Source: CAZRIE01 sp964600075 (GTDB lineage: Bacteria > Bacteroidota > Bacteroidia > Flavobacteriales > Flavobacteriaceae). Taken from it: 62,415 bases of DNA. This document shows, piece after piece, positions 34,663 through 44,344 of this stretch (the stretch's first letter is position 1; each line of letters starts with the position of its first letter). The notes beneath the pieces are model-generated. The model had not been told where the DNA came from. It did not search any database and saw only the letters and a program-made list of their open reading frames with translations. The position numbers and the translations under genes are program-made. The stretch spans positions 1-62,415 of the forward strand of contig CAZRIE010000013.1 in NCBI GenBank assembly GCA_964600075.1. The letters run 5' to 3'.

Positions 34663-34730
34663 CCCATAACCTAGATTTTAGGTTAGGGCCAATGAAAGGC
34701 TTTCCAAATTGGGGGGCTTTTTTTCTTTTT
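34663..34730 (+). terminator. Double hairpin ending in a T tract, after the cytochrome lipoprotein gene
   Basis: First hairpin: CCC/GGG plus AACCTA/TAGGTT (34663-34688) with one bulge. Second: AAAG-C-UUU-CC pairing with GG-GGG-G-CUUU (34695-34720) through three U-G wobbles and one bulged G, followed by a T-rich run. It probably ends the gene whose stop is at 34605. A TATCTTTA at 34641-34648 upstream could instead start a ~75-nt small RNA ending here; no -33 element supports that. Confidence 0.5.
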
Positions 34731-35345
34731 TGCAGCTACGAATCTCTAAGAATTCGTTTCATGCTTCGCCATATTCCGAATAATACCTTTAGAAACAAAT
34801 CTATCCACTGATCTTTATACCAAAATTTCGTGCTGGTTTTCCTTAATTTTTCAGTTATGCCTGATTATCTAAAGTTTTTGTGTTTCCGTTTTCGAGTCGG
34901 TTTCTAGATTAGTTGTTTTTAAACAGTTGCTTTTTCAAATGCATCCAAGAATTTCTTGCCAGCTGGGCTTTCTTTTTAAACCGTGATCTCTCCATCTTTT
35001 CGGTTTTATGTGTTAGTCATATGAATCATGTTTTTTTAGGGAGGCATTAATTTTTTGGTCTAAAATATGGCAGTACTTTTCCTCTTTATTTAAAGGTTCT
35101 GTTATAAGGGTCAATACCTATTTAGCTTCATGTACTCATTTCTTTATCCAACTTGGATTTAACTTTTTCGCTACCTTAAAGTTGATGATAATGCTTACTG
35201 GAAATGAGTGTACTCAACATTTTTTTTAATACAATAATTTTGCTCGCTTATTTATCGTAAAAGGGGATATTTCAAAGGTGATGGGTACATGCTTTGCCAC
35301 CAAAAAATATCGTAATTTTAAGGGTAGATACCAAAACAAAAACTT
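34731..35345. other. 615-bp AT-rich region without a supportable gene
   Basis: Both strands were read. The longest plausible minus-strand peptides are short: a 28-residue lysine-rich one starting MERSRFKKKAQ near 34999-34913, and an open stretch ending IWRSMKRILRDS that has no start codon. A TAATTTTG at 35235-35242 fits the TAnnTTTG element and may belong to the homogentisate dioxygenase gene. No tRNA-like or repeat structure was seen. Confidence 0.5.
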
Positions 35346-36503
35346 ATGCCTTTGTATCATAAATTGGGGAAGATTCCGCAAAAGCGACATACACAATTTA
35401 GAAAGGACGATGGTACGCTATACTATGAGCAATTATTTGGCACTATTGGGTTCGATGGAATGTCATCTCTGATGTATCACGTGCATAGGCCAACTCAAGT
35501 GAAAGAGGTTGGTAAATCCTTAGACGTCACACCAAGAGCGGCCGTAGCTCACAATATAAAATCGAGGTTATTGAAAGGTTTTAAGATAAGGCCCGAAGAT
35601 GATTATCTCGCCAGTAGAAAAACGGTGCTCTTCAATAGCGATGTGCATGTGGGTCTTGCTGCACCCAAAAAATCGTTAACGGCTTATTTCTATAAGAATA
35701 CCGATGCCGATGAGCTTCTTTTCGTTCATAAGGGAAGCGGAGCATTGAAGACTTTGCTCGGTGAAATTCCGTTCGAATATGGTGATTATCTGTTGATTCC
35801 AAGGGGAATAATCTATCAAATCGAATTCGATGATGAAGACAATCGCCTATTGATTACGGAAAGCTATCACCCTATCTATACTCCGAAACGTTATCGTAAT
35901 TGGTTCGGCCAACATTTGGAACATTCCCCTTTTTGTGAGCGGGATTTTAAACTGCCTCAAAATTTGCAGACCCATGACGAAAAAGGGGAATTCGTGATAA
36001 AGGTCAAGAAGCAAGGGCAATTACACCATATGGTCTATGCTACCCATCCTTTTGACGTTGTGGGTTGGGACGGCTATAATTTTCCCTATGGATTTTCCAT
36101 TCATAATTTCGAGCCGATAACCGGGCGGGTACACCAACCGCCGCCGGTACACCAAACTTTTGAGACCAATGCTTTTGTGGTGTGCTCTTTTTGTCCGCGG
36201 TTGTATGATTATCATCCGCAAGCGATTCCGGCACCTTATAACCATTCCAATATCGATTCCGATGAGGTCTTGTACTATGTCGATGGCGATTTTATGAGCC
36301 GGAAGGGTATAGATCAGGGCTACATTTCATTACATCCGGCAGGTATACCGCATGGCCCGCACCCAGGAACCTATGAAGCGAGTATCGGCAAGACGAAGAC
36401 CGAAGAACTGGCCGTGATGATCGATACGTTCAAGCCGTTGCAATTGACTCAGGCGGCTTTGGATATTGATGATGGGAAATATTATAAGAGTTGGTTGGAG
36501 TAG
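35346..36503 (+). CDS. hmgA: Homogentisate 1,2-dioxygenase
   Basis: 385 residues from the ATG at 35346. The N-terminal YHKLGKIPQKRHTQFRKDDG and the C-terminal segment HPAGIPHGPHPGTYE, with iron-binding histidines, are signatures of the family. The middle holds the cupin folds. It opens the ring of homogentisate to maleylacetoacetate in tyrosine/phenylalanine breakdown. The partner enzymes are not in this window. It is convergent with hutG, 59 bp apart, with no clear terminator between. Confidence 0.93.
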   Translation: MPLYHKLGKIPQKRHTQFRKDDGTLYYEQLFGTIGFDGMSSLMYHVHRPTQVKEVGKSLDVTPRAAVAHNIKSRLLKGFKIRPEDDYLASRKTVLFNSDVHVGLAAPKKSLTAYFYKNTDADELLFVHKGSGALKTLLGEIPFEYGDYLLIPRGIIYQIEFDDEDNRLLITESYHPIYTPKRYRNWFGQHLEHSPFCERDFKLPQNLQTHDEKGEFVIKVKKQGQLHHMVYATHPFDVVGWDGYNFPYGFSIHNFEPITGRVHQPPPVHQTFETNAFVVCSFCPRLYDYHPQAIPAPYNHSNIDSDEVLYYVDGDFMSRKGIDQGYISLHPAGIPHGPHPGTYEASIGKTKTEELAVMIDTFKPLQLTQAALDIDDGKYYKSWLE

Positions 36504-36562
36504 GGGTTCGATTAGTTTTATGTCATATCGAGCGCAGTCGGGACAAAAGAAAATTATAGTTT

Positions 36563-37534
36563 CTATAAATGTTCTAGTTGGTGCATCATAAAATGAACCA
36601 ACGAAGCCGCCAACTTCGCCGTCTGATTATCGATGTCGTACTTCGGATTCATTTCGGCTATATCGAAAGAAATCAATTTTCTCGAATTGACGATCAGTTC
36701 CAGTGATTCCAAAACGATTTTCGGATCAAAGCCAATAGGCGAAGGGGCACTAACTCCTGGTGCGTAGGCCGAAGAAAATCCATCTAAGTCGATGGTTACG
36801 TACAAATAATCGACCTGTGCGATGAAATCCAAAAGCCTTCGAACTATCGTTTTAGCATAAGCCATTGAAAACTTTGTACAAGGTATGTACTCGACACCTA
36901 GCTTTTCGGCCGTTTTAAATAAACTGCTATCGTTTGCATCTTGCCGAATGCCTAAACAGAGATATTTGAAGGCCGAACCGTCTTCTTTGCAGTCTTGAGC
37001 GATCTGGAAAAACGGAGTGCCGGAGTTGTTTCCCTTTGAATTGTTCCGTAGATCAAAATGAGCATCAAAGTTGATAATGCCAATGGATTTATCTTTTCCC
37101 AAGTGCTTTTTGATGCCCTTGTAATGGGCATAAGCGATATCGTGACCGCCACCCATAAGAATTGGAAAAGCACTGTTTTCAAGAATTCGGGTTACTTTTT
37201 TAGAGAGAATTGTTTGGGCCGCTTCCATATTTTCATCTGAACATCGAATGGAGCCTAGGTCGAGAAAATCTGTCTCGGCACCAAAATGATTGGGCATTTT
37301 GGCCAGTTGCTTTCGAATGGCATCAGGGCCTTCGAAGGCGCCTATTCTCCCATGGTTTCGTTTTACACCTTCCTCACAAGCATATCCTAGTAGTGTAAAA
37401 GTATTTTGGCTCGAAGCCAAAGCAGCGATCGATTCTTCAAAATCGATACACGCTACTTTTTCATGTAAATAAAGTTGTTGGCCAGATTTTCTTCCGGCCC
37501 AGAGGTCTTTGTCGGGTTTTATATAGTCGCTCAT
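36563..37534 (-). CDS. hutG: Formimidoylglutamase
   Basis: 323 residues from MSDYIKPDKDLW at 37534. An in-frame start at 37567 would overlap hutU, while 37534 starts 4 bp after the hutU stop. It is an arginase-fold enzyme with manganese ligands in GGGHDIAYAH, NFDAHFDLR and TIDLDGFSSAYAPG. It hydrolyses N-formimidoyl-glutamate to glutamate and formamide, the last step of histidine breakdown. It is the last gene of the hutH-I-U-G unit. Confidence 0.92.
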   Translation of the reverse strand: MSDYIKPDKDLWAGRKSGQQLYLHEKVACIDFEESIAALASSQNTFTLLGYACEEGVKRNHGRIGAFEGPDAIRKQLAKMPNHFGAETDFLDLGSIRCSDENMEAAQTILSKKVTRILENSAFPILMGGGHDIAYAHYKGIKKHLGKDKSIGIINFDAHFDLRNNSKGNNSGTPFFQIAQDCKEDGSAFKYLCLGIRQDANDSSLFKTAEKLGVEYIPCTKFSMAYAKTIVRRLLDFIAQVDYLYVTIDLDGFSSAYAPGVSAPSPIGFDPKIVLESLELIVNSRKLISFDIAEMNPKYDIDNQTAKLAASLVHFMMHQLEHL

Positions 37535-37538
37535 ATTC

Positions 37539-39545
37539 TCAATCGAAAAGATTTTCGAGTAATCCATCCGCTACTATGTTAGGTAACGTAACTTTTAGTT
37601 CGGGGGTGCGTGCCATTTCTCGTTTGATGGCAAAGAGTGCTTCCTTGTTTCTCGCCCAGCTTCTTCTAGATATTCCATTATTGACGTCGTAGAATAACAT
37701 GTTTTTTAACCTTCTAGATGCATCTTCCGATCCATCGAGTACCATTCCGAATCCGCCATTGATTACCTCGCCCCAGCCGACGCCGCCGCCATTGTGAATT
37801 GAGACCCAAGTAGCTCCTCGAAAGCTATCGCCGATGACATTATGTATGGCCATGTCAGCCGTGAATTTACTGCCGTCGTAAATGTTACTAGTCTCACGGA
37901 AAGGAGAATCGGTGCCACTCACATCGTGATGGTCACGGCCAAGAACAATCGGGGCGGAAATTTCTCCGGACTTTATCGCTTGATTAAAAGCTTCGGCTAT
38001 TTTTCCGCGCCCTTCGGCATCGGCATAAAGAATTCGTGCTTGTGAACCGACGACCAGTTTATTCTGTTCCGCCTCGGAAATCCATTTGATATTGTCTTGC
38101 ATTTGTTGTTGGATTTCCTCCGGGGCACTGACTTTAATTTTTTGCATGACTTTTAAAGCAATGGCATCGGTCTTTCTTAAATCTTCCGACTTTCCTGAAG
38201 CACATACCCAACGGAAGGGTCCGAATCCATAATCAAAACACATGGGCCCCAAAATATCTTGCACATACGATGGGTATCTGAAATCGATTTTATTATCCGC
38301 CATTACAGCTGCACCTGCTCGCGAGGCTTCCAGCAAAAAGGCATTGCCATAATCAAAGAAATAGGTGCCTTTTCGCGTGTGGTTGTTTATGGCCGCGGCA
38401 TGTCTTCGCAAGGTTTCTTGAACTTTGCCTTTAAATGTTGCAGGGTCTGAACTCATTAATCCGTTTGATTCATCATAAGTCAATCCGATCGGATAATACC
38501 CGCCAGCCCAAGGGTTGTGTAACGAAGTTTGATCAGAGCCCAAATGAATGAATATATTTTCAGTATCAAAGCGTTCCCAAACATCTACTACATTTCCGAT
38601 AAAAGCCAGTGAGACTACTTCTTTATTTTCGATAGCCGATCTCGTCCTGAAAACCAAATCATTCATCCCCTCAATAAGTTCATCTACCCAGCCCTGTTCA
38701 TATCTTTTGGTAGCGGCGGCCGGATTGACCTCTGCACAAATCGTAATACACCCGGCAATATTTCCGGCTTTCGGCTGGGCGCCGCTCATTCCGCCCAGAC
38801 CGGCAGTCAAGAATATTTTGCCTGCTGGATTTTTATCCCGTTGCAAAACCTTGCGAAAGGCGTTCATGACCGTTATGGCGGTGCCATGTACAATTCCCTG
38901 CGGACCAATATACATGTACGAACCTGCGGTCATCTGTCCGTATTGGGTCACGCCAAGCGCATTGTATTTTTCCCAATCATCAGGTTTTGAATAATTAGGG
39001 ATCATCATGCCGTTTGTGACAACGACTCTGGGAGCCTCTTTAGAGGAGGGAAATAATCCCATCGGATGCCCTGAATAAATATGTAACGTCTGCGTATCGG
39101 TCATTGTGGCGAGATACTGCATGGTCATAAGGTATTGCGCCCAATTCTGGAATACGGCTCCATTGCCGCCATATGTAATTAATTCTTCGGGGTGTTGTGC
39201 TACTGCCGGATCGAGATTATTTTGGATCATTAGCATAATGGCGGCGGCTTGTACCGTTTTTGCGGGATACTCATGTATTGGCCTTGCAAATAATCTATAT
39301 TCCGGTTTGAACCGAAACATATAAATGCGACCATAGGTATTCAATTCTTCCGCGAATTCTTTAGCTAGTTCAGAATGCCAAGCTTTTGGAAAATAGCGCA
39401 ATGCATTGCGGACCGCCAACTTCTTTTCGTCCAAGGACAATATTTCCTTGCGCTTCGGAGCATGATTTGCATTAACTGCATATTTTTTTTTGAGGGGAAG
39501 TACATCTGGGATGCCTTGCAGTATTAGTTCTTTGAAGTTTATCAT
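37539..39545 (-). CDS. hutU: Urocanate hydratase
   Basis: 668 residues, in the longer-than-Proteobacterial range usual for Bacteroidota. The tightly bound NAD+ site is represented by the TYGGNGAVFQNWAQY region and TAGLGGMSGAQPKA, and the active-site region by DYGNAFLLEA and GPFRWVCASG. A glycine-rich HNGGGVGWGEVINGGFGM stretch follows. The enzyme converts urocanate to imidazolonepropionate. A repeat-rich 177-bp spacer separates it from hutI upstream. Confidence 0.95.
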   Translation of the reverse strand: MINFKELILQGIPDVLPLKKKYAVNANHAPKRKEILSLDEKKLAVRNALRYFPKAWHSELAKEFAEELNTYGRIYMFRFKPEYRLFARPIHEYPAKTVQAAAIMLMIQNNLDPAVAQHPEELITYGGNGAVFQNWAQYLMTMQYLATMTDTQTLHIYSGHPMGLFPSSKEAPRVVVTNGMMIPNYSKPDDWEKYNALGVTQYGQMTAGSYMYIGPQGIVHGTAITVMNAFRKVLQRDKNPAGKIFLTAGLGGMSGAQPKAGNIAGCITICAEVNPAAATKRYEQGWVDELIEGMNDLVFRTRSAIENKEVVSLAFIGNVVDVWERFDTENIFIHLGSDQTSLHNPWAGGYYPIGLTYDESNGLMSSDPATFKGKVQETLRRHAAAINNHTRKGTYFFDYGNAFLLEASRAGAAVMADNKIDFRYPSYVQDILGPMCFDYGFGPFRWVCASGKSEDLRKTDAIALKVMQKIKVSAPEEIQQQMQDNIKWISEAEQNKLVVGSQARILYADAEGRGKIAEAFNQAIKSGEISAPIVLGRDHHDVSGTDSPFRETSNIYDGSKFTADMAIHNVIGDSFRGATWVSIHNGGGVGWGEVINGGFGMVLDGSEDASRRLKNMLFYDVNNGISRRSWARNKEALFAIKREMARTPELKVTLPNIVADGLLENLFD

Positions 39546-39722
39546 TGTTCATTTTTTTTGGCTCCTCCCTTCAGGTTAGAGGAGGTGGCGTCCACCTTGA
39601 GCAGATGACGGAGGGGATGCAAAAATTTAAAACAACCTGCCCTTTCTCACGCTTGGTCGTGATTTATTCCCCTCCTCAATGGAGGAGGAGCTATTAAAAT
39701 TCAACCATTTTAGGCGAAAGCA
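39546..39722. repeat. Repeat-rich spacer between hutI and hutU
   Basis: Contains a CTCC...GGAGGTGGCG unit near 39556-39590 and a CCCCTCCTCAATGGAGGAGG palindrome at about 39670-39689. These are relatives of the CCCCTT/AAGGGG intergenic family seen at 19745 and 21411. No ORF lies here. Confidence 0.55.
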
Positions 39723-40970
39723 TCATTTATGTTTGTTATACACCATCTCTCCATTTTTCATGACCATGCAGGGTTTTAAATTGCCTTGGTTATACAAAAT
39801 TTCATTGTAATTGGAGGAATGGAAAATGCTGAGGTCCGCCAAAAAACCTTCCGCTAATTGCCCGCGGTCAGCCAGTTTTAAAGCGGCTGCGGCCCGGAAG
39901 GTAATTCCTGCTAAAACTTCTGCATTTGATAGTTTTTCAAAAGCGCCCAAAATAGCAGCTTGTGTCAAAAGATCTCCCATGGGCGCCGAACCTGGATTAT
40001 GATCGCTAGCAATGGCCAGAGCGCCGCCTGCATCCAATAGTTGACGGGCAGGTGTAAAACCGCAACCAATTCCTAGGGAAGCTCCTGGTAAGGCCGTTGC
40101 GATGACCTCACTGCCGGCCAAAAGATCTATTTCTTTTTGAGTGCTGGCTTCTAAATGATCGGCACTTACCGCTCCGAAGTCAACAGCAACCTTACTTCCA
40201 TTTGTAGAAAATTGGTCGGCATGTACGGTAATATCAAAGTTCATTTCCTTTGCTTTTTGAAAATAGGGAGCAATTTGAGATTCTGAAAAAGCACTTTCTT
40301 CGATAAAGGCATCGATACGGTTCGTCAGTTTTTCCCTCTTCAAAATCGGAAAAAGTTCTGAGGATATTTTATTTAAATATTCCTTGGCGCTTCCATCGAA
40401 ATCTTTGGGAAGCATATGCGCTGCCAGACAGGTCGCAGCCAAATCGGCATCAGTACCGTCGTTCGCTTCTTTTATGGCCCGTAGCATTTTCAGTTCTTCG
40501 TCGACAGAGAGTCCGTACCCGCTTTTGACCTCTATGGTTGTCGTACCGTTTTTTAAATGTCTATTGGCAAGTTTCATTGTGCTTTTTACAAGAGCGTCTT
40601 TACTTGCCTTTCTAGTTTGAGTTACCGTGTCCCAAATACCACCCCCAGCCTTGGCGATTTCCAAATAGGTTTTGCCCGAATTTCGCATGGCATAATCGTT
40701 CGCGCGAGAACCCCCAAAACAGATATGCGTGTGCGAGTCGATAAACCCCGGAAGGGCCACATGATCACCTTGCAATCGAAAGGTTTCAGCTTGGGAATTT
40801 TTTCTGTGGAGTTCATTAAATTTTTCTACTGCTACAATTTTTCCAGCCTCAATCAAGATTCCCGCATCTTCAACAATAATCAATTCACTATCGGAGATAG
40901 CGCCCTTTAAGGATAAACCTGTCATGGGAATTAGTTGTTTGAAAGGACCTATAAGTTTTAGTTTGTTCAT
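39723..40970 (-). CDS. hutI: Imidazolonepropionase
   Basis: 415 residues of the amidohydrolase superfamily. Metal ligands are in FIDSHTHICFGG, with later histidines in VHADQFS and VSADHLEA and an aspartate in IASDHNPGSAP. The enzyme hydrolyses imidazolone-5-propionate to N-formimidoyl-glutamate. It starts 55 bp after hutH, in the same unit. Confidence 0.95.
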   Translation of the reverse strand: MNKLKLIGPFKQLIPMTGLSLKGAISDSELIIVEDAGILIEAGKIVAVEKFNELHRKNSQAETFRLQGDHVALPGFIDSHTHICFGGSRANDYAMRNSGKTYLEIAKAGGGIWDTVTQTRKASKDALVKSTMKLANRHLKNGTTTIEVKSGYGLSVDEELKMLRAIKEANDGTDADLAATCLAAHMLPKDFDGSAKEYLNKISSELFPILKREKLTNRIDAFIEESAFSESQIAPYFQKAKEMNFDITVHADQFSTNGSKVAVDFGAVSADHLEASTQKEIDLLAGSEVIATALPGASLGIGCGFTPARQLLDAGGALAIASDHNPGSAPMGDLLTQAAILGAFEKLSNAEVLAGITFRAAAALKLADRGQLAEGFLADLSIFHSSNYNEILYNQGNLKPCMVMKNGEMVYNKHK

Positions 40971-41025
40971 ATTTTTGATTTGCTATATGCTTCGTGGGAG
41001 GCGTTCAGCGCAACGCCTTTTTAAC

Positions 41026-42606
41026 TTAATATTCCTCAAATTCCTTAGAGTAAGGTACTTTAAATTTGAGCTTCTTTTGTTTTTTGACGCGATCAATTAC
41101 CTTGATAATGGTTTTGTTCTGTACCATTTCGATTCCTTTTTCGATATCGTCGGCGAAAACGCGGTCTTTTTTGGCAAAGGAAACTCTCTTTCGAACTTCT
41201 TTGTGAATTTCATCCAAGAAAATTCCCGATTTCATAGGCTTTCTAAATTCAAAAGCTTGTGCGGCGGTCAACAGTTCGATTGCCAATATTTTTTCCACAT
41301 TGCCGATGACCTGTAATGCTTTTCTTGCTCCTATGGAACCCATGCTTACATGATCTTCTTGCCCTAAGGAAGTAGGAATACTATCGGCACTCGATGGAAA
41401 ACAAAGGCCTTTGTTTTCACTTGCCAAAGCGGCGGTCGTGTATTGTAGGATCATATACCCGGAATTGATTCCAGTATCGTCCATCAACAATTTAGGCACA
41501 CCGGGGCTATTTCCTTCCAGTGCCAAGTAAATGCGACGGTCTGAAATATTTCCGATTTCGGAGGCTGCCAGGCAAGCATAGTCCAAGGCCATAGCTAAAG
41601 GTTGCCCGTGAAAGTTTCCACCGCTGATCGTAAGTTCCTCATCAATGATAACAGGATTGTCGGTAACGGAATTCAATTCGACTTCCAACAATTCCTTCAA
41701 ATGAAGCCATGCCGTGCGACTCGCCCCATGTACCTGGGGAATGCAGCGCAACGAATACGGATCTTGCACGCGTTCGCAGTCGATATGATCTTCGAGAATT
41801 TCAGAGCCTTTGAGTAATCGTTTGATCCGTTTGGCTACATACATATTTCCTTTGAAAGGGCGAAGCGCATGTAGTTCGGTGTAAAAAGGTTTTACCGAAC
41901 CTTGAAGGCCCTCGATCATCATCGCTCCGATGATATCGCCCTGGGCAAGGCAACTGTGCAGTTTTTCAATAACTTTGACTGCATGGGCAGCGATGAATTG
42001 TGTACCGTTAATCAAGGCCAACCCTTCTTTGGGGCCTAAGGCCAAAGGTTTTAATCCGGTTTTTTTGAATAGGGTAGTAGTGGAAATTATTTTTCCTTGA
42101 TAGTGCACTTTCCCTAATCCGATTAGGGGAAGGAATAAATGGGAAAGAGGCGCTAGGTCTCCTGAAGCTCCAACAGAACCCTGAGACGGTACAATTGGAA
42201 TGGCATCATTTTCAATATGCCAAATAATTCTTTCCAAAGTGGTTTCGGCAATTCCTGAATAGCCTTTTGCTAGGGCATGGACTTTCAAGATCATCATCAG
42301 TTTGGCAATTTCGCTGTCAATTGCATCTCCCACTCCGACACTATGGCTCTGTAGAATATTAGCCTGTAATATTTTAGTCTCATCCATTGATATTTTTGTA
42401 GTACACAAAGGCCCAAAGCCCGTGTTTATACCATAAACAGGATGTCCTTTTTCAACGATGTTCCGAACTATTTCCCAACTTGAGGTCACTTTTTTTCGAG
42501 TTACGGCAGTCAGTATCATTTTCGTTTCGCCCTTGGCCATCGCAATTGCGATACCTGCGGTAAGATAATCTTCCCCGAAACTAAATGTCTTTGGTAATGA
42601 AATCAT
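41026..42606 (-). CDS. hutH: Histidine ammonia-lyase
   Basis: 526 residues. The self-forming MIO cofactor triad Ala147-Ser148-Gly149 lies in GSVGASGDLAPLSH. Other family motifs are YGINTGFGPL and SVTDNPVI. It deaminates histidine to urocanate. It is first in the hutH-I-U-G unit and is divergent from a LysR-type regulator; the 78-bp space between them holds a candidate LysR site. Confidence 0.96.
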   Translation of the reverse strand: MISLPKTFSFGEDYLTAGIAIAMAKGETKMILTAVTRKKVTSSWEIVRNIVEKGHPVYGINTGFGPLCTTKISMDETKILQANILQSHSVGVGDAIDSEIAKLMMILKVHALAKGYSGIAETTLERIIWHIENDAIPIVPSQGSVGASGDLAPLSHLFLPLIGLGKVHYQGKIISTTTLFKKTGLKPLALGPKEGLALINGTQFIAAHAVKVIEKLHSCLAQGDIIGAMMIEGLQGSVKPFYTELHALRPFKGNMYVAKRIKRLLKGSEILEDHIDCERVQDPYSLRCIPQVHGASRTAWLHLKELLEVELNSVTDNPVIIDEELTISGGNFHGQPLAMALDYACLAASEIGNISDRRIYLALEGNSPGVPKLLMDDTGINSGYMILQYTTAALASENKGLCFPSSADSIPTSLGQEDHVSMGSIGARKALQVIGNVEKILAIELLTAAQAFEFRKPMKSGIFLDEIHKEVRKRVSFAKKDRVFADDIEKGIEMVQNKTIIKVIDRVKKQKKLKFKVPYSKEFEEY

Positions 42607-42654
42607 GGTTATGATTTTAGTGCTATAAATTTATGGATTACTTTTGATAATCAA

Positions 42655-42671
42655 TGATACCAATTTTATCA
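42655..42671. promoter_or_regulatory. Candidate LysR-type operator between hutH and its regulator
   Basis: Interrupted palindrome TGATA-N7-TATCA, containing the T-N11-A pattern typical of LysR sites. It lies 13 bp before the regulator start and about 50 bp before hutH. A second short dyad, TGATAATCA, lies just beside it at 42645-42653. It may serve both promoters. Confidence 0.5.
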
Positions 42672-42684
42672 ATATTCAATAACT

Positions 42685-43572
42685 ATGGGTTATCAATTGG
42701 AGTTGCGTCATTTTAAATATTTTCTAGCGGTTGCCGAGGAACTTCATTATCGAAAGGCCGCCGAGAAACTTTTTATTTCTCAACCCGGACTCAGTCGGCA
42801 GATCAAGCAAATGGAGGAAATTCTCGATACCCCTCTTTTTACGCGTAACAAAAAGAAGGTGACGCTGACTCCCGCAGGTGATTATCTTAAAGGGGAGGTC
42901 GAATTTATCTTGAACCATCTTGAATTGACCCAAAAGCAGTTGAAATCTATAGGAGAAGGAAACCTAGGTGAAATCCGCATTGGGTTTTTGGGTTCGGCAA
43001 TGCAAGAAGTGATTCCGAAATTGTTGTTGCAACTCAAAAAGTCCTTTTCGGGAATACGAACAAGTCTTGAAGAACTTTCGAACCACGCTCAGGTCAATGC
43101 CGTTTTAAAAGACAAACTTGATATCGGTTTCGTTAGGTTGGCGAGAGTGCCAAAAGGTATTCACAGAGCAGCTGTTTTTGAGGACACCTTTTCAGTGGTA
43201 CTTCCTAAAAATCATTATTTGAATGAAAAGAGTTTTAAAGGAATCGGTCAATTGGCTGAAGAAGACTTTATCCTTTTCTCCCAAGAATACAGCCCTTTGT
43301 ATTATGATACCGTTTTGAGTATTTGCGAAGATGCGGGTTTTAGTCCGAAGATTTCCCATAAATCGGTACATGCACAAACGATTTTCAAATTGGTGGAAAA
43401 CAACTTAGGCATCGCCATTGTGCCAACTTCGCTGCAGTATGGGTTTCAAATGGACGTAAAATTCATCGAACTAAAAAAGATTCCTCAAAAGGCGGTGCTT
43501 TCGGTCATCTGGAAACCTGACAATCGGAATCTAGCATTACACCATTGTATTGACTTGCTGTTGGGAAAATAG
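42685..43572 (+). CDS. LysR-family regulator, probable hut regulator
   Basis: 295 residues: N-terminal helix-turn-helix (LRHFKYFLAVAEELHYRKAAEKLFISQPGLSRQIKQME, read in parts) and a periplasmic-binding-protein-like effector domain from about 90. It is divergent from hutH with 78 bp between start codons, the classical layout for a LysR regulator and its target. Control of histidine use is inferred from this layout; the inducer might be urocanate or histidine. Confidence 0.85.
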   Translation: MGYQLELRHFKYFLAVAEELHYRKAAEKLFISQPGLSRQIKQMEEILDTPLFTRNKKKVTLTPAGDYLKGEVEFILNHLELTQKQLKSIGEGNLGEIRIGFLGSAMQEVIPKLLLQLKKSFSGIRTSLEELSNHAQVNAVLKDKLDIGFVRLARVPKGIHRAAVFEDTFSVVLPKNHYLNEKSFKGIGQLAEEDFILFSQEYSPLYYDTVLSICEDAGFSPKISHKSVHAQTIFKLVENNLGIAIVPTSLQYGFQMDVKFIELKKIPQKAVLSVIWKPDNRNLALHHCIDLLLGK

Positions 43573-43613
43573 TGGAAGCAATTACGTAAATTTGCAACAC
43601 TAAAAATGAATTC

Positions 43614-44168
43614 ATGATTTTCGATCTGATAAAAAACAGACGCTCCGTTTTCCCAGCACAGTACAACGACAAACCCATCGCCAAAACGGATATAGAAAAA
43701 ATTCTTGAAGCCGCCAATTGGGCACCGACCCACAAAAAGACCGAACCTTGGCGCTTTAAGGTATTGATGGGAGAGTCAAAAGATAAACTGGGATTGTTCC
43801 TTTCCTTAAAATACATGGAAACCGAGCCAAAGCCTAAGGAATTCAAGGTGAAAAAATTGATGGAGAACCCGAAGAGGGCAGGAGCGATTATCACCATTTG
43901 TATGCAGTGTGACCCGCTTGATAGTTTACCCGAATGGGAAGAAGTCGCCGCCACTGCCATGGCCGTTCAGAATATGTGGCTCTGCTGCACCGAAATGGGC
44001 ATTGGCTGTTATTGGAGTTCTCCGGGATTGATTAAATATATGGATGAGTTTTTCGAAATGGAAAACGGTGAAAAGTGCCTTGGCTTTTTTTATATGGGAT
44101 ATTATGATCAGGAGCTTCCCGAAGTTACCCGAGGGCCTATTAAAGATAAAGTGGTCTGGTCGGAATAA
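43614..44168 (+). CDS. Nitroreductase-family flavoprotein
   Basis: 184 residues, the compact YdjA-like size. Flavin-contact features are KNRRSVFPAQY at the N-terminus, ANWAPTHKKTEPWRF and MGIGCYWSSPG. Members use FMN and NAD(P)H to reduce nitro or quinone compounds. It starts 41 bp after the LysR gene on the same strand and might be co-transcribed with it. The physiological substrate is unknown. Confidence 0.88.
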   Translation: MIFDLIKNRRSVFPAQYNDKPIAKTDIEKILEAANWAPTHKKTEPWRFKVLMGESKDKLGLFLSLKYMETEPKPKEFKVKKLMENPKRAGAIITICMQCDPLDSLPEWEEVAATAMAVQNMWLCCTEMGIGCYWSSPGLIKYMDEFFEMENGEKCLGFFYMGYYDQELPEVTRGPIKDKVVWSE

Positions 44169-44344
44169 TTAGTACTATTAGTTAGTGTGGTTTTAATTCC
44201 CGAGTCGATACACGGCCTTATTCTAGGACTTTAATGTAAATGTCTTTCGGCCCCTGTGCAATCAGCTTTTAGTAAAAAAAAACGTAAAGCAACATATATG
44301 GGGTTATGCGGTACTTTTAATCTTTTGGCGACGGTGTTTAGTTT

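Noticed and set aside
38548..38994. 148-codon plus-strand ORF opposite hutU
   Set aside because: It lies wholly within hutU, whose protein is well conserved here.
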